A DNA stretch of 64,000 nucleotides from Lysinibacillus composti (GTDB taxonomy: Bacteria > Bacillota > Bacilli > Bacillales_A > Planococcaceae), in the NCBI RefSeq assembly GCF_016908465.1, contig NZ_JAFBDY010000001.1:434001-498000 (forward strand), given 5' to 3'. The notes beneath the pieces are model-generated. The model did no database searches, was not told the DNA's origin, and was given only the letters and a program-made list of their open reading frames with translations. The stretch's first letter is position 1; each line of letters opens with the position of its first letter. Position numbers and translations under genes: made by a program. Below are positions 43,448 to 51,298 of this stretch, one piece after another.

Positions 43448-43826
43448 TTTAATGCGCCTCCAATGTTGTTGTTCCTCTTTTATTTTACTCCTCTGTTTTG
43501 TCGGGCATTGAGAATTAGACAAACTTAGCAAATCAATTTCGTGTGACGGAATATTTTCGATTAACCTAGCATGCTTATAAGATTCCTTATAAGCGTAAAG
43601 AGTTTTCTCATAATATTTTTAAGGTAATAAATTGATTTTCACTAAGAATCTTGTTGCCTTTGATTAAGATATTGTTTTTCTATTTTAAATAATTTGTAAA
43701 TGTTACAAATATTACATTTTTATTCCAGTTTTATATCAAACTGTATAAATCTGTAAGACGGTGGCTAGAACTTAGTCGTACTCAAGTTAAGGAATTAAGA
43801 GATTAATTTATTGGGAGGACTAAGTT
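43448..43826. other. Divergent intergenic region with a perfect inverted repeat
   Basis: There are 379 bases without a gene. The one clear structure is GCTTATAAG (43573-43581), ATTC, CTTATAAGC (43586-43594), a perfect nine-base inverted repeat and likely operator. TGTTACAAATATTACA (43701-43716) is a second short palindrome, one base too short for a TnrA box. Confidence 0.5.
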
Positions 43827-44603
43827 ATGAAAATAAAAATGATAATAATGATTTTGTTTATAGCATTTTCTATGAGCTCAGTTGCAAGTGCCATGGAAGT
43901 AGGACCGGTTGCTACAGATACAGGTGAAGAAAATCATACTTATTTTATTGAAAGTGTGTTAGATGAATTATTTGATGATGTGTTATCTCGTGAGGTGATA
44001 TTCTCCAATCTGTCATCTCCTCAAACTTATAAAGTAGAAACAGGTGATAATCTTTATCGTATTGCTTTAAAATATAATGTTTCTTTAAATACTCTTATGG
44101 AGTGGAATGATTTATCCGATTATACAATTCGACCTGGGGAAGAATTGATTGTTCGTAATGGTGAAGAGGTTAAAGGAGAAACAAAACGCAATATACCAGA
44201 ACCAAAGGCGATTGTTGCATCGACAACACCTATTGCGCCCTCATCTTCTAAAGAAGTTGAAGAAGGGAACAATCAACCGACTGTGACTTTAAGTTCTGGT
44301 GAAGAACCAAATGGTAGAGAAATAATGGTAACTGCTACAGCCTATACTGCCTACTGTCCCGGCTGCTCTGGTACTACAGCATATGGGATTGATTTGCGGG
44401 CAAACCCAAATGAAAAAGTAATAGCGGTAGATCCGAATGTTATTCCGTTAGGTACAAAAGTTTGGGTGGAAGGGTATGGTGAAGCGATCGCAGGAGATAC
44501 TGGTGGGGCAATCAAAGGCCATAGAATCGATGTATTTATTCCTTCTTATGACCAAGCTATTCAATGGGGTAGAAAACAAGTAAAGTTAAAAATACTAAAT
44601 TAA
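43827..44603 (+). CDS. Secreted LysM and 3D-domain cell-wall protein
   Basis: A 258-residue exported protein. A signal peptide (KMIIMILFIAFSMSSVASA, cut after about residue 22) is followed by one LysM peptidoglycan-binding domain (YKVETGDNLYRIALKYNVSL, about 70-113), a low-complexity linker and a C-terminal 3D domain (about 165-258). In the 3D domain VTATAYTAYCPGC, GTTAYG and the catalytic aspartates of GDTGGAIKGHRIDVF are present. This is the YocH/YabE/MltA-like layout of wall-active lytic enzymes. ATG follows GGGAGG. Confidence 0.88.
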   Translation: MKIKMIIMILFIAFSMSSVASAMEVGPVATDTGEENHTYFIESVLDELFDDVLSREVIFSNLSSPQTYKVETGDNLYRIALKYNVSLNTLMEWNDLSDYTIRPGEELIVRNGEEVKGETKRNIPEPKAIVASTTPIAPSSSKEVEEGNNQPTVTLSSGEEPNGREIMVTATAYTAYCPGCSGTTAYGIDLRANPNEKVIAVDPNVIPLGTKVWVEGYGEAIAGDTGGAIKGHRIDVFIPSYDQAIQWGRKQVKLKILN

Positions 44604-44617
44604 TGAAAGTTATTTAT

Positions 44618-44657
44618 GGGTTGCGCTGCGTTTTAATATGTGGTGCACCCTTTTTGA
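44618..44657 (+). terminator. Terminator after the LysM-3D gene
   Basis: GGGTTGCGC pairs with GTGCACCC (one bulge), followed by TTTTTGATTTTTT. The rest of the gap to 44995 holds the amtB control region. Confidence 0.6.
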
Positions 44658-44833
44658 TTTTTTCTGTGTTTTTATTTTACTTTATTTTCAGTTGCATATG
44701 TCATGTAATGTAACATAAAATGTTTTCCAATCTATAACCTAGCATCTAAGTACGTTTATCTCCAACATTTTAATTGGGGATCAATTTTTGAATAATCAAG
44801 AATGTACTGGTAATATGCGGTGTTTTAAACTAA

Positions 44834-44850
44834 TGTAATATTTTTTAACA
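44834..44850 (+). promoter_or_regulatory. TnrA/GlnR box 1 of amtB
   Basis: TGTAATATTTTTTAACA fits TGTNA-N7-TNACA exactly. It is centred about 70 bases upstream of the predicted transcription start. Confidence 0.75.
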
Positions 44851-44878
44851 TGATTTTCAAAAAAGTCTGAAAACTATA

Positions 44879-44906
44879 TTGACATCTGTTGAATATCAGT
44901 TACAAT
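44879..44906 (+). promoter_or_regulatory. amtB promoter
   Basis: TTGACA (44879-44884), a 16-base spacer and TACAAT (44901-44906). The predicted start is near 44913. Confidence 0.65.
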
Positions 44907-44923
44907 AAATTTAAAGTAATTCA

Positions 44924-44940
44924 TGTTACATTTGCTAACA
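44924..44940 (+). promoter_or_regulatory. TnrA/GlnR box 2 of amtB
   Basis: TGTTACATTTGCTAACA fits TGTNA-N7-TNACA exactly. It lies just downstream of the predicted transcription start, a blocking position. Confidence 0.8.
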
Positions 44941-44995
44941 TAATATAAATATATAATGTTACATGAAGAAAAGCTGAAAAGGGGAGAGTGTTAAA

Positions 44996-46303
44996 ATGGA
45001 AGCAGTTGTTGTGCTGATGGATAACCTGTGGGTAGCGATTGGAGCAATTTTAGTATTCTTTATGATAGGTGGATTTATTTTACTCGAAGCAGGTTCCACA
45101 AGAATGAAAAATGCCGGCCATATTGCTGGTAAAACAATTTTTACAGCTGGAATTGGAACATTAGTGTTCTGGGCTGTGGGATATGGTTTTATTTATGGTG
45201 ATGGGAACGCATTTATTGGTTTATCTAATTTCTTTTATGGAGATGCATCTCCAGCTGATGGAGGGTTAACTCCTGCAGTTGATTTTTCGTTCCAAGTTAT
45301 GTTTGCAATTGTATCATTAACTATTGCGTTCGGTGGGTTTGCTGAACGTGCAAAATTATCAGTTTACGTGATCTTCGCAGTATTATTCTCCGCTTTTATT
45401 TATCCTGTAGTGGCTCATTGGATTTGGGGTGGAGGCTGGTTAGCAGAACACGGAAAACAAGACTTTGCAGGTTCAACAGTAGTTCACTTAACTGGGGCAA
45501 TGGCTGCCTTAGCTGCAACTATAATCTTAAAACCTCGTATTGGTAAATATAATAAAGATGGTTCATCAAATAACTTAGCTGGTCATAACCAAGTTTATAC
45601 TTCATTAGGGGTTCTAATTCTTTGGGTTGGATGGTTTGGATTCAATGGTGCTAGTACATTTGGAGTTGCTGATGGTTTCTTAGGTTTCGTTATTTTAAAT
45701 ACACAATTGGCTGCAGCGGCTGGTGCAATTGCTGCAATGTTTACAGCTTGGGCTGTAACAGGTAAAGCGGATGTTCCGACAACATTAAATGGTGCACTTG
45801 CTGGTCTAGTTGCCATAACAGCATCTTGTGGATTCGTAGCTCCTTGGGCTGCAGTAGTTATCGGTCTTGTTGGTGGTATAATGGTTGTGTTTAGTATGAA
45901 ATTATTCGATAAAGCGAAACTGGATGATCCAATTGCAGCATTATCAGTTCATGGTACAGTAGGAGTTTGGGGTACACTTTCAAATGGTTTATTTGCTTTA
46001 CCAGCTCTTTCAACGGATATTGAATGGGGGCAAGCGGGATTATTCTATGGTGGTGGCTTTGAACAACTAGGAGTGCAAGCATTAGGTGTTGTAGCATCAG
46101 GAGCTTACGCATTTGTCGTTGCATTCATCATCCTTAAAATTATGGATAAAGTTATGGGTGGCCTACGTGTAACAGAAGAAGAAGAAATCATGGGCTTAGA
46201 CATAAGTGAACACGGTAGCTATGGTTATCCAGAACAAATGGCTTTAGAAGAAGTAAAAGTGTCAATGGCTGCTACAACAGAAGGTAAATATTCTACACGT
46301 TAG
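44996..46303 (+). CDS. amtB: Ammonium transporter
   Basis: A 435-residue Amt/MEP/Rh ammonium channel with about eleven hydrophobic helices. FMIGGFILLEAGSTRMKN is the start region, GFAERAKLSVYVIFAVLFS and DFAGSTVVHLTGAMAALAA carry the first pore His, and DDPIAALSVHGTVGVWGTLSNG the second. It brings ammonium into the cell. No PII (glnK) gene follows, unlike the usual amtB-glnK pair. ATG follows AAAGGGGAG. Two TnrA/GlnR boxes flank the promoter. Confidence 0.93.
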   Translation: MEAVVVLMDNLWVAIGAILVFFMIGGFILLEAGSTRMKNAGHIAGKTIFTAGIGTLVFWAVGYGFIYGDGNAFIGLSNFFYGDASPADGGLTPAVDFSFQVMFAIVSLTIAFGGFAERAKLSVYVIFAVLFSAFIYPVVAHWIWGGGWLAEHGKQDFAGSTVVHLTGAMAALAATIILKPRIGKYNKDGSSNNLAGHNQVYTSLGVLILWVGWFGFNGASTFGVADGFLGFVILNTQLAAAAGAIAAMFTAWAVTGKADVPTTLNGALAGLVAITASCGFVAPWAAVVIGLVGGIMVVFSMKLFDKAKLDDPIAALSVHGTVGVWGTLSNGLFALPALSTDIEWGQAGLFYGGGFEQLGVQALGVVASGAYAFVVAFIILKIMDKVMGGLRVTEEEEIMGLDISEHGSYGYPEQMALEEVKVSMAATTEGKYSTR

Positions 46304-46338
46304 TCTACTAATATCAAAATTCAATTATAATGATAAAC

Positions 46339-46367
46339 AAAAAGCCTCTATTTATTAGAGGCTTTTT
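46339..46367 (+). terminator. Terminator after amtB
   Basis: A perfect twelve-base stem, AAAAAGCCTCTA / TAGAGGCTTTTT, with loop TTTAT. Confidence 0.9.
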
Positions 46368-46391
46368 ACTTAATAAAAAGGAAGTGCCATT

Positions 46392-47357
46392 GTGAAAACT
46401 TATGAATCTATAAAGATATGGAAAGATGAGAACATTCCAAGTTTCCTGTCTGATTCTGTTTTAATAAATAATTTTCATGATCAAGTAATGCTAAAAGTAT
46501 TGGAAGTAGCCCAGAGTAAAATGGGGGATATAAAGCCTCCTTGTGAATTTACATGGTTCATTACAGGCAGTGGAGGACGTTTTGAACAAGGAGTCATTAG
46601 CGATCAAGATCACGGTATTATTTATGAATTTTCAAACGAAGAGAATGATGCTTATTTTATGAAGTTAGGTGAGGAAATTTCTTATGGTCTGGATTGGATA
46701 GGCTACCCATTTTGTAAAGGGAATATTATGAGTTCTAATCCGATATGGTGTAAATCGCTACACAATTGGCAACAACAGATTCAGGAATGGATGGATAACG
46801 AGAGTTGGGAAGCAATTCGTTATCTACAAATTTTTTATGATGCTCGAACGTTATTTGGAAAGATGAATTATGTACTGCAGTTAAAACAATTAATATATCA
46901 ATACCAATTAGAACACCCAATGCTATTAAGAAGATTTATAGCAAACATCATGCATTTAAGAAATGGGATTGGTCCGATGGGGAAGATTATTGTTGAACAA
47001 TATGGCCCATATCAAGGGTGTGTTAACTTGAAATACTCTGCGTTTTTGCCGTATGTAAATGCCATTAGACTACTTTCTATAAAAGAAGGGATTTACGAAA
47101 CGTCAACACTTGAGAGAATGAGACGTCTGATTCATTTTGATTATGAAGAGTTATTAAGAGACTGTGAAGATAATTTTAAACTACTATTACAATATCGATT
47201 ATCACTATTACAAGGTGAAGATTATACAGATACACATTATATAAAAATAAAAAAAGTATCCAAAGAAGATCGAAAAATAATTAAACGCATTATTAAAGAT
47301 GGAAAAAGATTACACGATGAAGTGATTCAGCTTACTTTGTCTTTCACTAGAACATAA
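46392..47357 (+). CDS. DUF294 nucleotidyltransferase-like protein
   Basis: A 321-residue protein with a GlnD-like nucleotidyltransferase core: FTWFITGSGGRFEQGVISDQDHGIIYE (residues about 53-80) gives the G-S and D-x-D pattern. A DUF294 C-terminal helical domain follows. The CBS or cyclic-nucleotide domains found in longer relatives are absent. The target is unknown. Adjacency to amtB recalls GlnD/PII control, but no PII gene is nearby. GTG start at 46392, behind AAAAGGAAG. The next gene starts 37 bases on. Confidence 0.8.
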   Translation: MKTYESIKIWKDENIPSFLSDSVLINNFHDQVMLKVLEVAQSKMGDIKPPCEFTWFITGSGGRFEQGVISDQDHGIIYEFSNEENDAYFMKLGEEISYGLDWIGYPFCKGNIMSSNPIWCKSLHNWQQQIQEWMDNESWEAIRYLQIFYDARTLFGKMNYVLQLKQLIYQYQLEHPMLLRRFIANIMHLRNGIGPMGKIIVEQYGPYQGCVNLKYSAFLPYVNAIRLLSIKEGIYETSTLERMRRLIHFDYEELLRDCEDNFKLLLQYRLSLLQGEDYTDTHYIKIKKVSKEDRKIIKRIIKDGKRLHDEVIQLTLSFTRT

Positions 47358-47394
47358 AATTTATGTAGATGAAAAAGAAAAAAGGTGATTTGGT

Positions 47395-48114
47395 GTGGCA
47401 TTTGAACCATTTTTGCAATTGTTAAGAGGGATTCAAGGTAAACGAACGCATAATGGGCTTGGTGGAATTCAAAATTCGCAGCAAATAGCCTATTTAAGAC
47501 ATTTACAGAAAGAAATTAATCAAGAAGAATTGAATGTTGCATTACAAAACTTACATGTCGTTGTATTTGATATTGAAACAACAGGTTTTTTTCCTGAAAA
47601 AGGGGATTCAATACTTTCAATTGGTGCGACAAAGATGCGTGGTTCAGAAATGATAGAAGGTGAAACATTTTACTCACTAGTTCAGTATGGTGAAGTAATC
47701 CCGGATGAAATTCAACAATTAACAGGTATTACAAATGAACAAGTAAAAGATGCTCCTCCACTAGCAGAAGTGATGATTAAGTTTTTCCAATACGCTAAAG
47801 ATCATACATTTGTTGCTCATCATGCTAGTCATGAAAAAAGTTTTTTGCAGTATGTGAGTTCTAAACAATTCCGCACTCCATTTAAACATCGAATTGTAGA
47901 TACTTCATTCCTTTATAAGATTGTTGAACCTAATTTGAACCTTATTTCGTTAGAAAGTCTGTGTCAGCATAATGGAATTCCTATTGAAAATCGCCATCAT
48001 GCATTAGGAGATGCAATGATGACTGCAAAGCTTTGGAGTATTTATGTGGAAAAAGTGCAACAGATAGGGTGTGAAACTCTTAACGATGTTTATAATCGCT
48101 TTGCTAGATTATAG
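47395..48114 (+). CDS. DnaQ-like 3'-5' exonuclease
   Basis: A 239-residue protein with a DEDDh exonuclease domain from about residue 54: VVFDIETTGFFPEKGDSILSIGA (Exo I), FVAHHASHEKSFL (Exo II) and HHALGDAMMTAKLW (Exo III). It resembles the PolC/epsilon proofreading domain as a free protein, with an extra N-terminal helical segment. GTG start behind AAAGGTGATT. It forms a two-gene unit with the DUF294 gene, a pairing I recall from other bacteria. Its role in the cell is unclear. Confidence 0.85.
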   Translation: MAFEPFLQLLRGIQGKRTHNGLGGIQNSQQIAYLRHLQKEINQEELNVALQNLHVVVFDIETTGFFPEKGDSILSIGATKMRGSEMIEGETFYSLVQYGEVIPDEIQQLTGITNEQVKDAPPLAEVMIKFFQYAKDHTFVAHHASHEKSFLQYVSSKQFRTPFKHRIVDTSFLYKIVEPNLNLISLESLCQHNGIPIENRHHALGDAMMTAKLWSIYVEKVQQIGCETLNDVYNRFARL

Positions 48115-48160
48115 AAGTATGATAGATAAACAACACTCCATTTATAATGCAGACAATTAA

Positions 48161-48197
48161 AAGGCTCAACAGAATCGTGTTCTGGAGAGCCATTTTT
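48161..48197. terminator. Bidirectional terminator between exonuclease and degV genes
   Basis: GGCTC-CAGAA pairs with TTCTG-GAGCC (small internal loop), followed by ATTTTTATT on the plus strand and TTTTAATTG on the minus strand. Confidence 0.75.
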
Positions 48198-48200
48198 ATT

Positions 48201-49049
48201 CTATATTTTCATCCAACTTAAACCAGTAGTTCCTTCGCCTGCGTGAACTGCAATCGCAGGACTTAAAGGATAAATAACAAATGAAATGGAAGGGAATTGG
48301 GATTGTAATTCAAGTTGCCATTTTAGAGCGTCGGTTTCATTATTGCAATGAATGATGGCTACTTCTGGAATTTTTGAGTTTTTCAAATCTTCATTAAGTA
48401 ATGAAACAACATATTCCTTTGCTCGCTTCATTGTACGTACCTTCTCTTTAAGGGTGACTTGACCGTTTTCAAAGTAAAGAATTAATTTTAGTTGTATGAG
48501 ATTGCCTATGACGGCCGCAATTCCAGGAACCCTGCCACTTTTATGGAGTTGTTTAAGGTTTGATGGAATCCCGCATAAAACTGCTTGATCGGCCATTTTT
48601 TCTAAATGTCGGACGATATCGGCAGCAAAAACTCCATCTTTTTCAAGTTTAATACCTTCTTCAAGTAATTTCATCATCGGATAAGAAATCATTTTGGAAT
48701 CAATCGCATAAATAGGAAAACCTACTTGTTTTGCAGCAGCTGCGGAGCTCTCAAGTGTATTGGATAATTTACTGGATGGATGAACGGCTATTGCACATGT
48801 ATAACCATCCGCTTTTAATCGTTCATATAATTCTACCAACTCTCCAAAAACCGGTTGTGAAGTGGTTGGCAATTTTTTTGCAGTCCGTAATTTGTCGTAA
48901 AACTCTGATATTTTCAATTCTACTTTTTCCCGATAAGGACCTTCTTCAAAAATGACAACAATTGGAATTTCATATATATGATTCTTTTTAATAAACTCAT
49001 CGTCTAGCAAAGCAGCTGTATCGGTTACCCATGCAATTTTTTCTGTCAT
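48201..49049 (-). CDS. DegV-family fatty-acid-binding protein
   Basis: A 282-residue DegV protein. IAWVTDTAALLDDEF opens it, KLPTTSQPVFGELVELYE is the family TSQP motif, and IYAIDSKMISYPM, GRVPGIAAVIGNLIQLKLIL and the C-terminal AIAVHAGEGTTGLSW (His-x-Gly-Gly-like loop) bind a fatty acyl chain. DegV/FakB proteins present fatty acids to FakA kinase. No fakA is nearby. ATG at 49049 is preferred to TTG at 49055, from the spacing to AAGGTG. Confidence 0.88.
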   Translation of the reverse strand: MTEKIAWVTDTAALLDDEFIKKNHIYEIPIVVIFEEGPYREKVELKISEFYDKLRTAKKLPTTSQPVFGELVELYERLKADGYTCAIAVHPSSKLSNTLESSAAAAKQVGFPIYAIDSKMISYPMMKLLEEGIKLEKDGVFAADIVRHLEKMADQAVLCGIPSNLKQLHKSGRVPGIAAVIGNLIQLKLILYFENGQVTLKEKVRTMKRAKEYVVSLLNEDLKNSKIPEVAIIHCNNETDALKWQLELQSQFPSISFVIYPLSPAIAVHAGEGTTGLSWMKI

Positions 49050-49273
49050 ACCCAAATGACACCTTCTTTCACTTCTTAATGTTTGTAAGTCTCATTTAAT
49101 ATCATTCTATGCTTATTACACCTTAAAGAAGGGCGAAACACAATTGAAAATGGGATTTTCTAAATGTGAGTCTAAAATAGGAGAGAAAAAGGGGAATTTT
49201 TAGTATGATTATGTTTAAGGATGCAATTTTGCTTTTTTTCTAAACTCCATATATAGTGAAAGTGCTCCATATA

Positions 49274-49298
49274 AATTCCTATTGAAGAAATAGGAATT
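49274..49298. promoter_or_regulatory. Perfect inverted repeat upstream of the GCHII operon
   Basis: AATTCCTATT (49274-49283), GAAGA, AATAGGAATT (49289-49298): a perfect ten-base inverted repeat just before the -35 box. It may be an operator or an upstream terminator. The rest of 49050-49273 shows nothing recognisable. Confidence 0.5.
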
Positions 49299-49309
49299 CA
49301 TATATTATA

Positions 49310-49357
49310 TTGACTACACTCAGTTACTGCACTATACTTAGTTACGAAAAGTAACTG
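49310..49357 (+). promoter_or_regulatory. Promoter with AGTTAC operators, GCHII operon
   Basis: TTGACT (49310-49315), a 17-base spacer and TATACT (49333-49338). CAGTTAC (49321-49327) lies between the boxes. TAGTTAC (49339-49345) and GTAACTG (49351-49357) form an inverted pair directly after the -10 box. This layout is typical of a repressor operator. No FMN riboswitch is present. Confidence 0.6.
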
Positions 49358-49419
49358 AATTTTAAATTACTATCTTAGCAAATACCAACCTAAAAACTAT
49401 AAAGAACCGGTGATTAGAA

Positions 49420-50172
49420 ATGATAAATTTAACTATAAATAACAAAGATGTCTTATTCGAAAAAATGAAAATTGTTAATTTAAATAAAGAACATAATATA
49501 TGTATTGTAGGTCCAGTTAAATTACCTATTAAACAAGGTGATTTTCATGCTACGTTTCAATGGTATTCTTGGTTAAAAATAGATGCAACTATGAAAACTA
49601 AAGATGAAGTGCTAGAAAATATTGTACATGCAAATTTAGCTTCAACCCAACAATCTTCAGTCTTAGTTTATGGTGATTTTGAACAAGAAGAAGATGCATT
49701 AATTCGTATGCACAGTATATGCCATACAGGTGATATATTTGGTAGTCAACGTTGCGATTGTGGCTATCAATTGCATGAATCCATGAAAATGGTTGCAGAA
49801 CATGGCTGTGGCGCGATTTTCTATTTAGCAAATCATGAGGGTCGTGGAATAGGCTTGTTCTCTAAATCATTAGCCTATTTATTGCAAGAAGATGGTTTTG
49901 ATACAGTTGAAGCGAATCATGCGCTAGGATTCGAAGATGATACACGATCATATGAAGAAGCAATTAGAGTTTTAGAAACTCTTCGTTCAAAACCTGTTAC
50001 GTTAATTACAAATAACCCTAAAAAACTAGAAGCATTAAAACAACACGGTTTATTAGCACATAACCATATTCCATTATGGGGAGGGTTAACAGAGACAAAC
50101 CGTTTTTATTTACAAACCAAAGTAGAAAAATCTGGTCATATTTTAGAGAAAAATCCTACTTTACTTGTTTAA
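49420..50172 (+). CDS. GTP cyclohydrolase II, stand-alone
   Basis: A 250-residue GTP cyclohydrolase II without the DHBP synthase domain found in the Bacillus RibA fusion. The zinc cysteines are in SICHTGDIFGSQRCDCGYQL. The catalytic region reads NHEGRGIGLFSKSLAYLLQ, with His where most enzymes have RQEGRG. VEANHALGFEDDTRSY follows. It converts GTP to the diaminopyrimidine ribotide. It has its own regulated promoter and is followed by ribD, a flavin monooxygenase and a HAD gene, which suggests a special pathway rather than riboflavin supply. Confidence 0.87.
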   Translation: MINLTINNKDVLFEKMKIVNLNKEHNICIVGPVKLPIKQGDFHATFQWYSWLKIDATMKTKDEVLENIVHANLASTQQSSVLVYGDFEQEEDALIRMHSICHTGDIFGSQRCDCGYQLHESMKMVAEHGCGAIFYLANHEGRGIGLFSKSLAYLLQEDGFDTVEANHALGFEDDTRSYEEAIRVLETLRSKPVTLITNNPKKLEALKQHGLLAHNHIPLWGGLTETNRFYLQTKVEKSGHILEKNPTLLV

Positions 50173-50188
50173 GGGAGATGTACGAAAT

Positions 50189-51298
50189 TTGAAAACAGAT
50201 CAAGACTATATGCAACTCGCATTACAATTAGCTGCTACTGCAAAAGGTAATACAACTCCTAATCCTGTTGTAGGTGCAGTACTTGTGAAGAATGGTGTTA
50301 TTGTTGGTACTGGACTTCACCGAAAAGCTGGTGAGCCTCATGCCGAGGTACATGCATTTAACATGGCAGGTGAACATGCAAATGGCGCCACTTTATATGT
50401 CACTTTAGAACCATGCTCCCATTATGGAAAAACACCACCTTGTGCAAAATTGGTAATAGAATCGAAAGTGAGTCGTGTAGTTGTTGCGACAACTGATCCA
50501 AACCCTTCAGTTGCTGGTCGAGGTATTCGAATGATTGAAGACGCAGGAATTGAAGTAGAAGTAGGTATTCTTGAAAAAGAAGCGCGTAAATTGAATGAAC
50601 GTTTTATTCATAACATGCTGGCGAGTCGTCCTTTTGTTATTTCAAAGTTTGCGATGACAGCAGATGGAAAAATTGCTACACATACAGGTCATTCAAAATG
50701 GATAACAGGCGAAGAAGCGAGACATCAAGTTCATGAACTTCGTGATGAAGTAGATGCTATATTAGTTGGGGTTGGAACAGTGTTGGCGGACAATCCTTCG
50801 CTAACAACACGTTTACCAGAACGTGAAGGAAAAAATCCAATTCGTATCATTCTAGATAGTAACCTTCGTATTCCTTTAAATTCAACTGTTTTACAAACGG
50901 AAGAAGCAAAAACAATCATTGTAACGTCTTCAGAAGTGGATGCTTCAAAAATGGAGGCTGTTGAAGAAAAGGGTGCTACAGTTCTCGCTGTATCTAAAAA
51001 TGAACATGGGTTAAATTTAGACGAAATGCTGAGTAGACTATATGAAATGGGTATTACAGATATACTTGTTGAAGGTGGAGGAGAAATTAATGCTTCTTTC
51101 CTTCGTGCAGGATTAATTAATAAATTCTTTATTTATATTGCCCCAAAAATAATTGGTGGAAAAAATTCTAAAACTCCTTTCACTGGAGTAGATGTTGATA
51201 CTATGGATGATGCACTTCAATTAGAATTTGATGATGTTGAAAAAGTTGGGGAAGATCTATGTATTGTTGCATATCCAAAGCAAGGTGAAATCAAATGA
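50189..51298 (+). CDS. ribD: Bifunctional pyrimidine deaminase/reductase RibD paralogue
   Basis: A 369-residue protein. The N-terminal cytidine-deaminase domain has HAEVHAFNMAGEHANGA and TLEPCSHYGKTPPCAKL (zinc ligands). The C-terminal reductase domain, from about residue 145, has SKFAMTADGKIATHTGHSKWITGEEAR and DILVEGGGEINASFL. It turns the GCHII product into 5-amino-6-ribitylaminouracil phosphate. TTG at 50189, 10 bases after AAGGGAGA, is preferred. It starts 16 bases after the GCHII gene and overlaps the next gene by 4 bases. Both active sites look intact. Confidence 0.9.
   Translation: MKTDQDYMQLALQLAATAKGNTTPNPVVGAVLVKNGVIVGTGLHRKAGEPHAEVHAFNMAGEHANGATLYVTLEPCSHYGKTPPCAKLVIESKVSRVVVATTDPNPSVAGRGIRMIEDAGIEVEVGILEKEARKLNERFIHNMLASRPFVISKFAMTADGKIATHTGHSKWITGEEARHQVHELRDEVDAILVGVGTVLADNPSLTTRLPEREGKNPIRIILDSNLRIPLNSTVLQTEEAKTIIVTSSEVDASKMEAVEEKGATVLAVSKNEHGLNLDEMLSRLYEMGITDILVEGGGEINASFLRAGLINKFFIYIAPKIIGGKNSKTPFTGVDVDTMDDALQLEFDDVEKVGEDLCIVAYPKQGEIK

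Noticed and set aside
43691-43760. WalR box or TnrA box before the LysM-3D gene
   Set aside because: TGTTACAAATATTACA has six instead of seven central bases for TnrA, and the TGTAAA-like repeats have the wrong spacing for WalR.
49050-49419. FMN riboswitch before the GCHII gene
   Set aside because: None of the conserved GC-rich RFN segments is present. Only AT-rich sequence, inverted repeats and a promoter are seen.
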